A DNA stretch of 33,350 nt from an uncultured Granulosicoccaceae bacterium (GTDB lineage Bacteria > Pseudomonadota > Gammaproteobacteria > Granulosicoccales > Granulosicoccaceae), in contig CALHNS010000025.1 in assembly GCA_938035125.1 (NCBI GenBank), positions 1 through 33,350 on the forward strand. Direction: 5' to 3'. Every line of letters starts with the position of its first letter. Position 1 is the stretch's first letter. Below are positions 15,055-25,026 of this stretch, piece by piece. The notes beneath the pieces are model-generated. The model was not told the DNA's origin and made no database searches. It saw only the letters and a list, made by a program, of their open reading frames with translations. The position numbers were made by a program, and so were the translations under genes.

Positions 15055-16214
15055 TGGTGCTGGTCATGTTGTGGAAAGAAATTATCGATAACCTTCGGGA
15101 TCGGCAAACGGTTTTCTACGCCCTATTATTTGGCCCCGTGTTATTGCCTTTGTGCATCGGTGGTGCTTTAGTGGCAGGCTTAAAACAAGCCACAGTTAGT
15201 TTTGATGAACCTTCAGAGTTGGCTGTACAGCATGCAGAGCGCGCACCTAATTTGGTGCAATTTTTACGTGCTAACAATATGGACGTGGTGAACGCACCGG
15301 CCGATGTAGAAGATAGCGTGCGGCGCGGGGATGTCCCCATCGTTTTAAGCATACCCGAAGACTTCAGCACAGCCTTGCGCGAAGGCCAACCGGCGCCTCT
15401 TGTTATTCATGTCAATGACGGTGATAAACAGTCATCAAAAGAAGCTCGCAAAGTTAGCAGCCTACTTCGAGTATACGCGCAAACTCTGAACGCGCTGCGT
15501 ATGCAGCATCGCGGTATCGATCCATCGGTATTTAATAGCATTGATGTTACCCTTCAGGATGTTTCTTCCAATGGTTTTAGAGGACAGCTACTCGCCTCAC
15601 TGTTGCCGTTTCTTCTTATCGTTGCGATGGTGATGGGTGGTTTTTACTTAGCCATCGATACCACCGCAGGCGAACGTGAACGCCAATCGCTTGAACCCTT
15701 ACTGACGTTACCCTTAGCACGATACAAACTGGTGCTTGGGAAATTTCTTGCGGTGCTGGTGTTTGTTACCTTATCTAGCGTGTTAACCGCTGTTAGTGTG
15801 TTCTTGGTGTTTCGTTTTTTCTCCCCTGAGATGGCGGGGGGTGAATTAAGTTTTGATGCGCATACCATCTTTCAAGCCTGGTTACTGGCAAGCCCATTGG
15901 TATTTTTCATTTCCGCTGTTCTTATGACAGTGGCAGCATCTACTCGTAGCAGTAAAGAGGCTCAAACTTATTTGGGTTTACTGATGGTGTTCCCAATGGC
16001 GCCGTTTTTCATCTTGCAGTTTATCAACATAAAATCAGTAGGTATTACCATGGCATTACCCATGTTAAGTCAATACCAACTGCTGGAGCGCGTGGTATTG
16101 CAAGATGTGATTAACCCTGCTCATATTGCCTTATCGGTTGTGGGTACTTTAGTTGGCGCTGGGTTGTTACTTTGGGGCGCTATTCGATTATATTCTAGAG
16201 AAAGCGTTCTGTGA
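15051..16214 (+). CDS. ABC-2 type permease, NatB-like
   Basis: The 387-aa permease starts at GTG 15051 (or ATG 15054), overlapping the ATPase stop. It has the ABC-2/NatB layout: a first TM at about 22-43 (VFYALLFGPVLLPLCIGGAL) and a large extracytoplasmic loop (45-170). Five further hydrophobic segments run from about residue 180 (LLASLLPFLLIVAMVMGGFY) to the C-terminus. The motif AGERERQSLEPLLTLPLARY after the second TM is characteristic of the family. It forms the membrane half of the exporter with the preceding ATPase and ends the operon. The next gene is convergent 32 bp away, with no clear hairpin between. Confidence 0.93.
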   Translation: MMVLVMLWKEIIDNLRDRQTVFYALLFGPVLLPLCIGGALVAGLKQATVSFDEPSELAVQHAERAPNLVQFLRANNMDVVNAPADVEDSVRRGDVPIVLSIPEDFSTALREGQPAPLVIHVNDGDKQSSKEARKVSSLLRVYAQTLNALRMQHRGIDPSVFNSIDVTLQDVSSNGFRGQLLASLLPFLLIVAMVMGGFYLAIDTTAGERERQSLEPLLTLPLARYKLVLGKFLAVLVFVTLSSVLTAVSVFLVFRFFSPEMAGGELSFDAHTIFQAWLLASPLVFFISAVLMTVAASTRSSKEAQTYLGLLMVFPMAPFFILQFINIKSVGITMALPMLSQYQLLERVVLQDVINPAHIALSVVGTLVGAGLLLWGAIRLYSRESVL

Positions 16215-16246
16215 AAACTGCCCCAATTGAATGAGGCTATAAACAG

Positions 16247-17140
16247 TTATTGCGACAAGGACTTTTGCAAACCTGGAAGCCCATCAGAAATACCGTTTGC
16301 CGTTGAAAACAATAGCGCATCAAAAAACTTCTTCCCAATATTACTTTGTGCAAATTCAGCGTACATTTCCAAATCACGGTTTGAGATATCTTTAAATATA
16401 GTGGCAATAACGGGAATCAAATCACCCCGCATTATTGGTTCTATAAACTGAGAATCTGAACGCTGCGAATCTAGCTGCGGTTGCAACTCTTTAAACCCTT
16501 GTGGGGTTTGGTTGCAATGGCCACTGAGCGCACTTGCCACTGAAATCTCCCCATTTAACGTACTCACAAATCGAGCAGCTCGCGTGTTGTCGTAAACCAT
16601 AGAAATCAATGTAGATCGCTCTTCGTTCCAGTGGCCAGATTGAAAGTATTCTTCTAGCTGTTTCTCGAAGGTGTTTTCATCAAAATCTTTAGATGCTGTT
16701 TCAGCTGCAATGATACGAGCGCCTGCTGGGCTTTTAAAAAAGGCCTGCACTGTTTCTAATTCACTAAGTTCCATCGCATCGCTTAAATGCGCAATGGCTC
16801 TTTGCACTGTTACATTAGGGCCCAGATGCTGATTCAATGTCGTTTTAAATTGCTGTTCATCCTCACTGCTCATCACATCGCCAGAATCGATAAAACACTG
16901 CGAATAGTTAGGCAAGGCCTCATCAAACACCACAGCACTTACGTTCGCTAAATGCGGCCCAACCCCACTGGTTTCGATCAAACCAGCGGCCAGTTCAGCC
17001 TGGTTGGCCTGCTGGTTAGACGGCTCGTTGGACGGCTGGGTCGCCAGAATGACTGCAGGTAACGCAAGTAACGCAAGTAATACTGCACCGAGCGTAGCTT
17101 CAATAAGCCGATTAGGTAATCGAATGATGGACATAAACAC
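16247..17140 (-). CDS. exported DUF2059-like protein
   Basis: The 297-aa protein has an N-terminal hydrophobic signal or anchor (about residues 15-35, EATLGAVLLALLALPAVILA) followed by a Gln/Asn-rich spacer. Two similar helical segments follow: ELSELETVQAFFKSPAGARI (about 130) and NRDLEMYAEFAQSNIGKKFF (about 255). These match the pattern of DUF2059 proteins, in which a helix precedes a FYxSPxGxK-type motif. This looks like two repeats of the unit. A single Cys in each half (QCFID, GHCNQ) could form a disulfide in the periplasm. Start may be Met1 or Met3. Function of the family is unknown. It is divergent from polB across 175 bp and convergent with the ABC permease. Confidence 0.78.
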   Translation of the reverse strand: MFMSIIRLPNRLIEATLGAVLLALLALPAVILATQPSNEPSNQQANQAELAAGLIETSGVGPHLANVSAVVFDEALPNYSQCFIDSGDVMSSEDEQQFKTTLNQHLGPNVTVQRAIAHLSDAMELSELETVQAFFKSPAGARIIAAETASKDFDENTFEKQLEEYFQSGHWNEERSTLISMVYDNTRAARFVSTLNGEISVASALSGHCNQTPQGFKELQPQLDSQRSDSQFIEPIMRGDLIPVIATIFKDISNRDLEMYAEFAQSNIGKKFFDALLFSTANGISDGLPGLQKSLSQ

Positions 17141-17315
17141 TCACAATAATGGACGGGTTAGCACATTAAAACCAACAAGGAACACAGGAACACACGCATT
17201 AGCGAGCTTTGCCTCATGAAAGGATAGTCAACAACAATGCCAGCATTGCACACCGAACCACGGAACGCACCAACGAGCCGAACGCACCGAGCCCATAGCG
17301 CGCTACACTAACACC

Positions 17316-19667
17316 GTGCAAGCTTATTTACTCACACGAGGATGGCGAGATCAGCCCAATGGGGTTGAAGTGAGCTTATGGGCGGCAACGAATGAGGGGC
17401 CCGTGCATATAGTGATCCGCGGCCAGAAGGCCATTTGTTTTGTACATCGCAATCAAAGCCTTCCCCTACCCGCAGACACGGAACGAAAACAGAGGCAACT
17501 GGAGGCGGTTGATGGTGGAGCCGTTGATGCGTTGTATTTCCCTCAGCAACGTGTATTAAATCAATTCAAACAAGCCCATTCAGATCAAAGCCACAATTTG
17601 TTTGAATCCGATATCAAGCCGCACGATCGTTATTTGATGGAACGCTTCATACATACCGGCTTTACTATTGATGGCACAGCTGAACAGCACAACGACCACA
17701 TAACCTACTACAACCCAAAACTCACCCCCGCACCAGTACAACCGCGACTGCGAATTGCCTCTTTGGATATAGAAACGCAAGCTCACTCAGATCGTTTGTA
17801 TTCTATTGGAGTGGATGTTCGCGACTATGGGAACCAACGCTTTACCCGCCATGGCGGTGTGGTGTTTATGGTGAACAGTGTTGTTGAGGGCGGCAGCAAC
17901 AAGAATGAAGACAATGAAATTAAAAGACCTGCTGGCTATACGCTGCGTTATGTTAAAGATGAGAAAACCTTACTAATAGAATTCATAAGCTGGTTAAAAC
18001 AAATCGATCCTGATGTGTTTGTCGGCTGGGCGGTTGTAAATTTTGATTTAAATTTTTTGCAACGCGCGCACCAACGGCTGAATGTACCGTTTGACTACGG
18101 GCGTGGCAAAGAACTCAGCGCCATTTTACAACCTAACTCTCCAGGGCAACCTCGCGTGTGCAGAATTCCTGGGCGCGCTGTTTTTGATGGCATCGATTTA
18201 TTGAAGGCGGGGTTTTGGTCATTTGATAGCTTCTCCTTAGATAACGTAGCCCACGAATTACTTGGGGTGGGTAAGCTCATCACCAGTAAACAAGACAAGG
18301 TTGCCGAAATTAATCGCTTGTTTGCCACCGACAAACCGGCCCTGGCTGACTACAACTTCCAAGACTGTGCCTTGGTGAATGATATTTTTGAAAAAGCTGA
18401 CCTCATTGGATTTGCTTTAGAGCGTGCGAACTTAACTGGCCTTGCGGTGGATCGCCTTGGCGGTTCGGTGGCGGCACTAGACAATCTGTACTTGCCTAAA
18501 CTGCATCGATGCGGATTCGTTGCTCGTGATGTGGGGTATGCCGATGAAGGATTGGGTAGCCCGGGTGGGTATGTTTTGGATTCCCAACCCGGGTTGTATA
18601 GAAACGTATTAGTACTAGATTTTAAAAGCCTCTATCCCAGCATCATACGAACGTTCAAAATCGACCCATTAGGCATGCACCAACCTGGCGCGAACCCTAT
18701 TCCTGGTTATTTGGATGCAACCTTTTCACGTGATCAACACATATTGCCAGGGCTTATTGAAGAGCTTTGGCAAGCTCGTGACAACGCGAAGGCTCAATCG
18801 AATGCCGCTCTGTCTCAAGCGATAAAAATTATTATGAATTCGTTTTACGGGGTATTGGGCTCCAGCGGTTGTCGATTCCACAGTGCCAAACTGGCCTCTA
18901 GCATCACCCGCCGCGGGCACGACATCATTACTCGATCACAATCGTTAATAGAATCCATGGGCTATAACGTCATTTATGGCGACACCGATTCCTTGTTCTT
19001 ACATTTAGGCGACGATCACGATGCTGCCTCTGCCAACGCCATTGGCACAACCGTTATGGATGAATTAAATCAGTGGTGGACGCAAACACTTCACGATGAG
19101 ATGCAATTGCAATCTCACTTAGAGGTGGAATTTGAAACTCATTACTTGCAGTTTTTTATGCCCACTGTGCGAGGGATGCCAACGGGGAGTAAAAAGCGGT
19201 ATGCAGGCTTGGTGAGCGATGGGGATAAAACCAAGCTTGTGGTGAAGGGATTAGAGGCAGCAAGAACCGATTGGACACCGTTGGCGCGGAATTTTCAGAA
19301 AGAGTTATTTCACCGAGTGTTTCACAATGAACCCGTAGATGCTTTCATCTTAGAGACCGCGAATGCGCTAGGTGAAGGGAAATTGGATGAACAGCTTGTG
19401 TACACCAAACGATTACGGCGGAAAGTCAGCGATTATTTAAAAAACGTTCCTCCCCACGTGCAAGCCGCACGCAAATTAAAACGCCCCGGCAACAGCGTTA
19501 GTTACGTCATTACATTGAATGGGCCTGAGCCCTTAGAACACTGGCATAGCCTGCCCAATTACGATCACTACCTAGACAAACAACTGGCCCCTGCAGCGGA
19601 TGGCATATTGCAATTTCTGGGCACCAGTTTCGCAGAAATTACCGATGCTCAAATGAGCATGTTCTAA
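17316..19667 (+). CDS. polB: DNA polymerase II (family B)
   Basis: The 783-aa protein has exactly the length of E. coli Pol II. The proofreading 3'-5' exonuclease is intact: DIE at 151-153, NFDLNFL, and YNFQDC. Polymerase motifs are present: A DFKSLYPSII (from Asp435), B KIIMNSFYGVLGSSG, C YGDTDS (554-559). The last five residues, QMSMF (779-783), stand where E. coli has its beta-clamp-binding QLGLF. The GTG start is supported by alignment of LLTRGWRDQPNGVEVSLWAA with the E. coli N-terminus. In E. coli Pol II is SOS-induced and restarts stalled forks, but I find no CTGT-N8-ACAG box in the 175 bp upstream here. An in-frame repeat of the C-terminal codons follows the stop. Confidence 0.97.
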   Translation: MQAYLLTRGWRDQPNGVEVSLWAATNEGPVHIVIRGQKAICFVHRNQSLPLPADTERKQRQLEAVDGGAVDALYFPQQRVLNQFKQAHSDQSHNLFESDIKPHDRYLMERFIHTGFTIDGTAEQHNDHITYYNPKLTPAPVQPRLRIASLDIETQAHSDRLYSIGVDVRDYGNQRFTRHGGVVFMVNSVVEGGSNKNEDNEIKRPAGYTLRYVKDEKTLLIEFISWLKQIDPDVFVGWAVVNFDLNFLQRAHQRLNVPFDYGRGKELSAILQPNSPGQPRVCRIPGRAVFDGIDLLKAGFWSFDSFSLDNVAHELLGVGKLITSKQDKVAEINRLFATDKPALADYNFQDCALVNDIFEKADLIGFALERANLTGLAVDRLGGSVAALDNLYLPKLHRCGFVARDVGYADEGLGSPGGYVLDSQPGLYRNVLVLDFKSLYPSIIRTFKIDPLGMHQPGANPIPGYLDATFSRDQHILPGLIEELWQARDNAKAQSNAALSQAIKIIMNSFYGVLGSSGCRFHSAKLASSITRRGHDIITRSQSLIESMGYNVIYGDTDSLFLHLGDDHDAASANAIGTTVMDELNQWWTQTLHDEMQLQSHLEVEFETHYLQFFMPTVRGMPTGSKKRYAGLVSDGDKTKLVVKGLEAARTDWTPLARNFQKELFHRVFHNEPVDAFILETANALGEGKLDEQLVYTKRLRRKVSDYLKNVPPHVQAARKLKRPGNSVSYVITLNGPEPLEHWHSLPNYDHYLDKQLAPAADGILQFLGTSFAEITDAQMSMF

Positions 19668-19703
19668 GCCTGCATTACCAATAACCAAATGAGCATGCTC
19701 TAA
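19650..19703 (+). repeat. in-frame duplication of the polB clamp-motif codons after the stop
   Basis: CAAATGAGCATGTTCTAA (19650-19667) encodes the last five residues QMSMF plus stop. CAAATGAGCATGCTCTAA (19686-19703) repeats it 17 of 18 bases, exactly 36 nt later and in the same frame, where it would read QMSML-stop. Only six codons separate the first stop from the second copy. Confidence 0.8.
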
Positions 19704-19705
19704 AA

Positions 19706-19745
19706 CCAAAAACGCCTGCCAACAATATGCTGGCAGGCGCTTTAA
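19706..19745. terminator. bidirectional terminator between polB and the P460 gene
   Basis: Stem CGCCTGCCA (19713-19721) pairs with TGGCAGGCG (19731-19739) around a 9-nt loop. An A-rich run precedes it (a T-run on the minus strand) and CTTT follows. It sits between the convergent polB and cytochrome genes and probably serves both, better for the minus strand. Confidence 0.75.
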
Positions 19746-19791
19746 AACGAATCACCTGGGGATGAACCCGGCAGATGATTTATCGATTCAC

Positions 19792-20313
19792 TTACTGAGT
19801 AGCTAAGAAAGCACCGTTAGTAAATGCAAAATCATCTTTTGCTGCAATTGAGTGGCAGCCAGCACAGAAAGCGCTTTCGCCCGCACGAGATTTGTAGCTA
19901 TCAGCCCAAATCCAATCTTCTTTGGCAGGTGCATCGCCAGCTGTTGCTTTCAAGCTAACAGTGACCGCGCCACCTTTGCCAGATTCCCAAGCTGCTTGGT
20001 TATCGAACTGCTCTTTAACGATAACGGTTCCTGCTGGGAAATTGTAAGGACCTTCGCCAGCCAGCATAGCCGCGCCGATGTCGTTTACATACACTTCACG
20101 GTAGCCATCAGGGCCTTTGTGAACGTTGCCGATAAAGCCAGTGGGATCACCAGTGCCCACTTTACCTTCAGTAACTTTTGTCCAATTTTTGTAATCGGCC
20201 CAGCGCTCATCAGCGGTAAAGCTTGGCAGCGCTGCGCAGCCTGCGATTGTGACAGTTAGGCCGCTGAGTACTAACGCTGCGGCGTTGCGACGAGAAAACA
20301 TACGCATTGACAT
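19792..20313 (-). CDS. cytochrome P460-family lipoprotein
   Basis: The 173-aa protein carries a lipoprotein signal (TVTIAGC, lipidated Cys26) after a basic MFSRRN n-region that may begin slightly downstream of Met1. The beta-rich P460/cytochrome c'-beta fold is indicated by VTEGKVGTGDPTGFIGNVHK, then GYREVYVNDIG and YNFPAGTVIVKEQF. A single haem-binding CAGCH (Cys150, Cys153, His154) near the C-terminus follows a WADSYKSRAGESAF segment. Relatives either oxidise hydroxylamine or bind NO, depending on whether a lysine is cross-linked to the haem; I cannot assign that lysine. It is probably periplasm-facing. It lies downstream of malate synthase on the same strand with a 160-bp gap and probably its own promoter. 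Confidence 0.88.
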   Translation of the reverse strand: MSMRMFSRRNAAALVLSGLTVTIAGCAALPSFTADERWADYKNWTKVTEGKVGTGDPTGFIGNVHKGPDGYREVYVNDIGAAMLAGEGPYNFPAGTVIVKEQFDNQAAWESGKGGAVTVSLKATAGDAPAKEDWIWADSYKSRAGESAFCAGCHSIAAKDDFAFTNGAFLATQ

Positions 20314-20473
20314 CCCCTAGGGTGTTTTAGGTTTAGATACCGCACATAGCGGATCGTGCTTGGGTTTCACTACTAAGTATAGCTAATAAGCCACACGCAA
20401 GAAAGACCCTTGTAACTTTATGACAGACTGGAGAGGAAAAAGTTTCCCCTCCGGCCTTCATTTTCTTAGACTT

Positions 20474-22648
20474 TTAGGCTAATTCAGCTTTACGCTGTCG
20501 GCGACGCTGAGTAAGCACAAATTCTGTGTAACCATTTGCCTGATCGCGACCTTTTAGCACCAGATCAAGCGCTGCTTGAAACGCCACGCTGCCTGCAAAA
20601 TCGGGCGCCATGGCCACATAGTCGGGGTCGTGTTTGTTTTGCTCGTCCACCACCAACGCCATTTTCTCCATGGTATCGATAACCAAGGATTCACTGATCA
20701 GTTCATGCTGTAACCAGTTGGCCAGTAATTGGCTGGAGATTCTTAAGGTGGCCCGGTCTTCCATCAAGCCAACGTTGTTGATGTCCGGCACTTTGGAACA
20801 GCCCACACCGTTATTCACCCAACGAACCACATAGCCCAAAATACCTTGGGCGTTATTGTCTAGCTCGCGCTGGATATCGTCAGCTGAAAAATTGCGGCCA
20901 ACTTCTGCCAGCGGTATTTGCAAAATAGTATCCACTGAAGCAGGTGTTCGAGAAGCCAGCTCATCTTGGCGTTCTGCAACCGACACTTGATGATAATGCG
21001 AGGCATGCAAGGTAGCCGCGGTGGGAGACGGCACCCAAGCGGTGGTTGCTCCTGACATCGGGTGACCTTGCTTAGTGGCCAGCATCTCAGCCATTTGATC
21101 GGGCATGGCCCACATCCCTTTGCCGATTTGCCCGTTACCGCGTAATCCGCACTTCAATCCCACATCAACGTTGTTGTCTTCATAGCTTGCTAACCAAGCC
21201 GCGGTTTTCATCTCACCTTTAGGAACCATTAAACCGGCATGCATGCTGGTGTGCATTTCATCTCCGGTTCGATCAAGGAAACCGGTGTTGATGAAAATAA
21301 CGCGATCACTGGCTGTCAGAATGCACGCTTCTAAATTAACCGTAGTTCGACGCTCTTCATCCATGATGCCGATTTTCATGGTGTTTCTAGGTAAGTCCAT
21401 GATCTTTTCAACGCGGGCGAATAAATCACACGCCAGCTGCACTTCTGCAGGGCCGTGCATTTTTGGCTTCACCACATACATGCTACCGGTGCGCGAATTA
21501 CGCGGCTGATCACTGGATTTTGCAAAGTCGTGAGTAGCGCATAAACACGTCACCATGGCGTCCAGCAAGGTCTCATGTACTTCAGCACCCTCGGCGGTTA
21601 GGATGGCATCGGTGGTCATGTGCTGGCCCACATTGCGCACCAACTGCACGCTTCTTCCTGGTAGCGTTAATGCTTTGCCATCAATGCCTGTGTATTTACG
21701 ATCAGCATTTAATGATCGCGTAACTGTTTTTCCACCCTTATCGAACGACTCTTCCAAGTTACCCGTCATGAGGCCTAACCAGTTCCGGTATACGATAACT
21801 TTATCGTCAGCATCTACCGCCGCAACAGAATCTTCGCAATCTTGAATTGTACTTAGCGCCGATTCCAACCAAACGTCTTTCATGCCACACGAGCTGTCTT
21901 TACCGATTGGATGGTCACGATCAATGTGTAACTCGATATGCAATCCGTTGTTCTTTAAAACGATTACTGATGGCGTATTAAGCTCACCGTTATAACCGAC
22001 ACACTGTGATGCGTCTTTAAGACCGATTACGCTGCCTGAAGTTAAGGTGGCTTGCAGTGCACCATCAACAATGGCCCAACTGCTTACATCGCTGTAACTG
22101 CCTTGAGCTAAAGGCGCTGCCTCGTCCAGAAAATGATTTGCCCATGCGATAACGCGCTGACCACGGACCGGGTTATAACCTCCGGCACGCGTTGCCCCAT
22201 CGGCTTCACTGATGGAATCGGTTCCATAGAGCGCATCGTACAAACTTCCCCAACGCGCATTGGCTGCATTTAATGCGTAGCGAGCATTGTTCACGGGCAC
22301 AACTAACTGAGGCCCTGCGATGCTGGCAATTTCAGGATCTACGCGATCAACCGTGACTTTGCCCGCAGCAGGAGTTGGGACTAAATAACCAATGTCGGTT
22401 AGAAACTGTTTATAAGCACCGGCATCGGGCACGCCGGGATGTTCTTTGTGCCAGTCATCAATAGCCGCTTGTAACTCATCTCGCTTAGCAAGCACTTCAA
22501 CGGTACGAGGATTGAATTCATCTAATACGGAAGCCATGCCATTCCAGAAGCTATCGCTGGTAATGCCTGAACCAGGCAATGCTTCTTTTTCGACGAATTC
22601 GTGCAACGCATCGGCCACTTGGTAGCCGCTGGCGATAGAGATGGTCAT
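20474..22648 (-). CDS. glcB: malate synthase G
   Basis: The 724-aa protein has the length and motifs of isoform G. The glyoxylate/acetyl-CoA TIM-barrel core is shown by [20 protein letters not shown], then [40 protein letters not shown] and [20 protein letters not shown]. The C-terminal plug reads [20 protein letters not shown] and [13 protein letters not shown]. It condenses glyoxylate with acetyl-CoA to malate in the cytoplasm. No isocitrate lyase or glycolate oxidase gene is nearby, so the gene stands alone here and could serve either the glyoxylate shunt or glycolate use. The start ATG at 22648 gives the expected N-terminus. Confidence 0.98.
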   Translation of the reverse strand: MTISIASGYQVADALHEFVEKEALPGSGITSDSFWNGMASVLDEFNPRTVEVLAKRDELQAAIDDWHKEHPGVPDAGAYKQFLTDIGYLVPTPAAGKVTVDRVDPEIASIAGPQLVVPVNNARYALNAANARWGSLYDALYGTDSISEADGATRAGGYNPVRGQRVIAWANHFLDEAAPLAQGSYSDVSSWAIVDGALQATLTSGSVIGLKDASQCVGYNGELNTPSVIVLKNNGLHIELHIDRDHPIGKDSSCGMKDVWLESALSTIQDCEDSVAAVDADDKVIVYRNWLGLMTGNLEESFDKGGKTVTRSLNADRKYTGIDGKALTLPGRSVQLVRNVGQHMTTDAILTAEGAEVHETLLDAMVTCLCATHDFAKSSDQPRNSRTGSMYVVKPKMHGPAEVQLACDLFARVEKIMDLPRNTMKIGIMDEERRTTVNLEACILTASDRVIFINTGFLDRTGDEMHTSMHAGLMVPKGEMKTAAWLASYEDNNVDVGLKCGLRGNGQIGKGMWAMPDQMAEMLATKQGHPMSGATTAWVPSPTAATLHASHYHQVSVAERQDELASRTPASVDTILQIPLAEVGRNFSADDIQRELDNNAQGILGYVVRWVNNGVGCSKVPDINNVGLMEDRATLRISSQLLANWLQHELISESLVIDTMEKMALVVDEQNKHDPDYVAMAPDFAGSVAFQAALDLVLKGRDQANGYTEFVLTQRRRQRKAELA

Positions 22649-23085
22649 GTAATTAGCTCGTGAACTGTTCTGTGAGATTTCAAAGGCTTATTGAGCCCTT
22701 TTCTTTGGGCAACATTCTACCTTTACAGTACGTAATAGTGGGGCAACTAGCTTAGTCTGAGTCGTTGTTTCTGACTATGTGTCTTATAAATTTACGTTGT
22801 GCTGAAATCGGGCTCTAGGTGTACCGGAATAAGACTGATTTTGATGAAAATTACCACCTTGGAAACGTAGGCACGCATTTGATGTCAATTTCTTGATCTA
22901 CTAGCCACTAGAGGTTTCCAGTGTGTCACCTATCACAGCGAAAATATGACGTACACACGGGGGCGCCGGAAAGTGTCAGTGCTATCATTAGCACAGTTTC
23001 TACTCAGCACTTCAAATCAATGTCCGTTCTAGCCGATGTCTTATGTTTGAAGGCACTGCAACGAACGCGAAATATAGGAATTCAC
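22649..23085. other. intergenic region between divergent glcB and the GH16 gene
   Basis: This 437-bp stretch must hold the promoters of both genes. A small hairpin, GCCC-N8-GGGC, lies at 22695-22710. An in-frame ATG at 22921 extends the GH16 reading frame leftwards, but the sequence between it and 23086 does not look like a signal peptide. I see no LexA box, tRNA or repeat. Confidence 0.5.
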
Positions 23086-24915
23086 GTGCGCGAATCACAT
23101 CAAATGTTACGACTTGCCATTTTCGCTTTAGCCTCCACCACACTGGCGGCTTGCTCCTCTAGCGATAATGATCCAATAGCCTCAACCGATGCTGTTGCCA
23201 CACCGGTGGTTGTCGGTTCCAACGGCACCAACACCGACTCAACTCCCGTGGTCGATAACACCAGCGGCGGCGGCACTATTACGCCAACAAATGAATCCGA
23301 TACGCCCAACTCACCAGATACTGCTGAGAACGGCGGATCAGATGGCGACGGATCAACTGATACAGCTGACAATACAGATTCAAGCACCGAGACTGACAAT
23401 ACAGACGGCGATAACGCCGATGAAGGCATCGTTCAAACACAGCCATTAAACGATGAAGTGCCTCCTGCTCTGCCAGATCCTTTTGCGGCACCAATTCCAG
23501 GACCTTCACTTGATGATCCTTTCAATTCTCTTTTAGATTCGGATACTGAAGCTGCGGTTGCTGGTGGCCCACCAACCACACCTAAAAATCTACGTATCGA
23601 TTTAGTGAGTAATGATTGGGCAGAAATCAACTGGGCACCGTCTAACGACGATGGCGAAGTTGTGGCCTACAACGTTTATCGAAGTGACGGTGTTGTTTAT
23701 GCGGTTGAACGCGACGCAACCGATTTGAACAGCGGAACCCAAGCTGAGATTGATAAGTTCTTCGCTACCACCGCATTTATTGACTGTAACTTCACACGCT
23801 TTTTTGATCGTGTACATAACTGCTCAGTCAACCAACCGGTTCCAGGTGAAACCTACAGCTATCAAGTTACCGCGATTGACAACGATGGCCAAGAATCACC
23901 TCGTTCTAACCCAATAACCATTACCTATCACGAAGAACGCGGCGCGCCCGTGCCTCGCTACGAAGATCCCTTCCTTGATGGAAGCGATTTTGCGCAGCGT
24001 AACGATTTATCTGAAACCCGCTTTTTCCTCGATGAATTTGAAACGATGTTTGAAGATGAATTTACCGGCACTGAAATTGATGAAAACAAATGGACCACTG
24101 GTTTAGTTTGGGGTGACACCCGCATCATCAATGGTGAACAGCAGTATTTCGTGAACACCCAAGATGATCCTAACTTTGGCTACAACCCGTTTACCTTTAC
24201 GGGCGATTCGTTAATCATTGAAGCCATTCCAGTTCCTGATGAGCTTCGTGCAAACTTACCGCCTGTATGTGATGAAATTGATCCCACTGGCTTAGATCGC
24301 TGTGAATTTGTTTCAGGCGCGATATCCAGTCATCTTGCCAACGGTAACGTAAACGGTGGCCACAAATATGGCTTCCTATACGGTTACATGGAAAGTCGTT
24401 TGAAAGTAAGCGGAACACCGGGTGCCTTATCCAGTAACTACCTATACCATCGCTTCCCCGGTGAAGGTGTTAACCGTCATGGGCCTGAAATCGACATCAT
24501 TGAGTACTTGGGCGAGAACCCATTCGGTGCTGAAGATGCGTTCCAAACTTATCATTACCAAGACCCAGATTCAGGTGTGATTCGTTCAGCGCCTACCATG
24601 TCTTATGTCAATCCTGACGGCAGCTTGTTCAGCGATGACTTCCACACCTATGGCGTTCTGTGGGAACCTTCTTTAGTTATTTGGTACGTCGACGGAGTAG
24701 AAATCCAGCGTCTAACCGGCCCGCAGGTTGCTCGCCAACCGATGAATATCGTTAACTACTTGGTGGCGGGTTCAGCTTGGGCACCAACACCTGACATCAC
24801 CGACCCTAGCCTCTTCCCAATTCAATTTGAGGTGGACTACATCCGAGTGATGCAGCGCGAAGCGTACCAAAGCACGTCAAGAACGTTTGACCCAGAGGTG
24901 CACGGCGAGCTGTAA
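23086..24915 (+). CDS. GH16 glycoside hydrolase lipoprotein with fibronectin III-like domain
   Basis: I take GTG 23086 as the start because AGGAA lies 5 nt upstream and the frame then opens with a lipoprotein signal (MLRLAIFALASTTLAAC, Cys23). The product is 609 aa. A Ser/Thr/Asp/Gly-rich linker (about 25-150) is followed by a fibronectin III-like domain (about 161-285; PKNLRIDLVSNDWAEINWAP). A GH16 domain follows (about 318-600) with the catalytic signature EIDIIE at 468-473 and FHTYGVLWEPSLVIWYVDGV. GH16 enzymes cleave beta-1,3/1,4-glucans or marine galactans such as agar and carrageenan. The surface-anchored form fits polysaccharide attack outside the cell. The substrate is not decidable. 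A terminator follows at 24949. Confidence 0.93.
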   Translation: MRESHQMLRLAIFALASTTLAACSSSDNDPIASTDAVATPVVVGSNGTNTDSTPVVDNTSGGGTITPTNESDTPNSPDTAENGGSDGDGSTDTADNTDSSTETDNTDGDNADEGIVQTQPLNDEVPPALPDPFAAPIPGPSLDDPFNSLLDSDTEAAVAGGPPTTPKNLRIDLVSNDWAEINWAPSNDDGEVVAYNVYRSDGVVYAVERDATDLNSGTQAEIDKFFATTAFIDCNFTRFFDRVHNCSVNQPVPGETYSYQVTAIDNDGQESPRSNPITITYHEERGAPVPRYEDPFLDGSDFAQRNDLSETRFFLDEFETMFEDEFTGTEIDENKWTTGLVWGDTRIINGEQQYFVNTQDDPNFGYNPFTFTGDSLIIEAIPVPDELRANLPPVCDEIDPTGLDRCEFVSGAISSHLANGNVNGGHKYGFLYGYMESRLKVSGTPGALSSNYLYHRFPGEGVNRHGPEIDIIEYLGENPFGAEDAFQTYHYQDPDSGVIRSAPTMSYVNPDGSLFSDDFHTYGVLWEPSLVIWYVDGVEIQRLTGPQVARQPMNIVNYLVAGSAWAPTPDITDPSLFPIQFEVDYIRVMQREAYQSTSRTFDPEVHGEL

Positions 24916-24948
24916 AGCGATTCGCTAACTTTTATAAGCGTTAGAAAA

Positions 24949-24975
24949 ACGGCCCGCTTGCGGGTCGTTTTTTTT
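24949..24975 (+). terminator. rho-independent terminator after the GH16 gene
   Basis: Stem ACGGCCCG (24949-24956), loop CTTG, stem CGGGTCGT (24961-24968) with one G-T pair, and a run of eight T. It ends the GH16 transcript 34 bp after its stop and insulates the dnaE2 promoter. Confidence 0.88.
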
Positions 24976-25026
24976 GCCCAAATTTAACGCCCGATAAGGT
25001 TAGATTGATACGAAGTTTATGCTGGG

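Noticed and set aside
17036-17085. tandem 9-bp repeat TAACGCAAG
   Set aside because: It encodes the repetitive Leu-Leu-Ala signal-peptide core of the DUF2059-like protein and needs no other explanation.
20440-20473. terminator after malate synthase
   Set aside because: A purine-rich/pyrimidine-rich pair can form a stem on the minus strand, but it has mismatches and no T-run follows.
22921-23085. N-terminal extension of the GH16 protein from ATG 22921
   Set aside because: It would bury the lipoprotein signal peptide 60 residues inside the protein. GTG 23086 with AGGAA upstream fits better.
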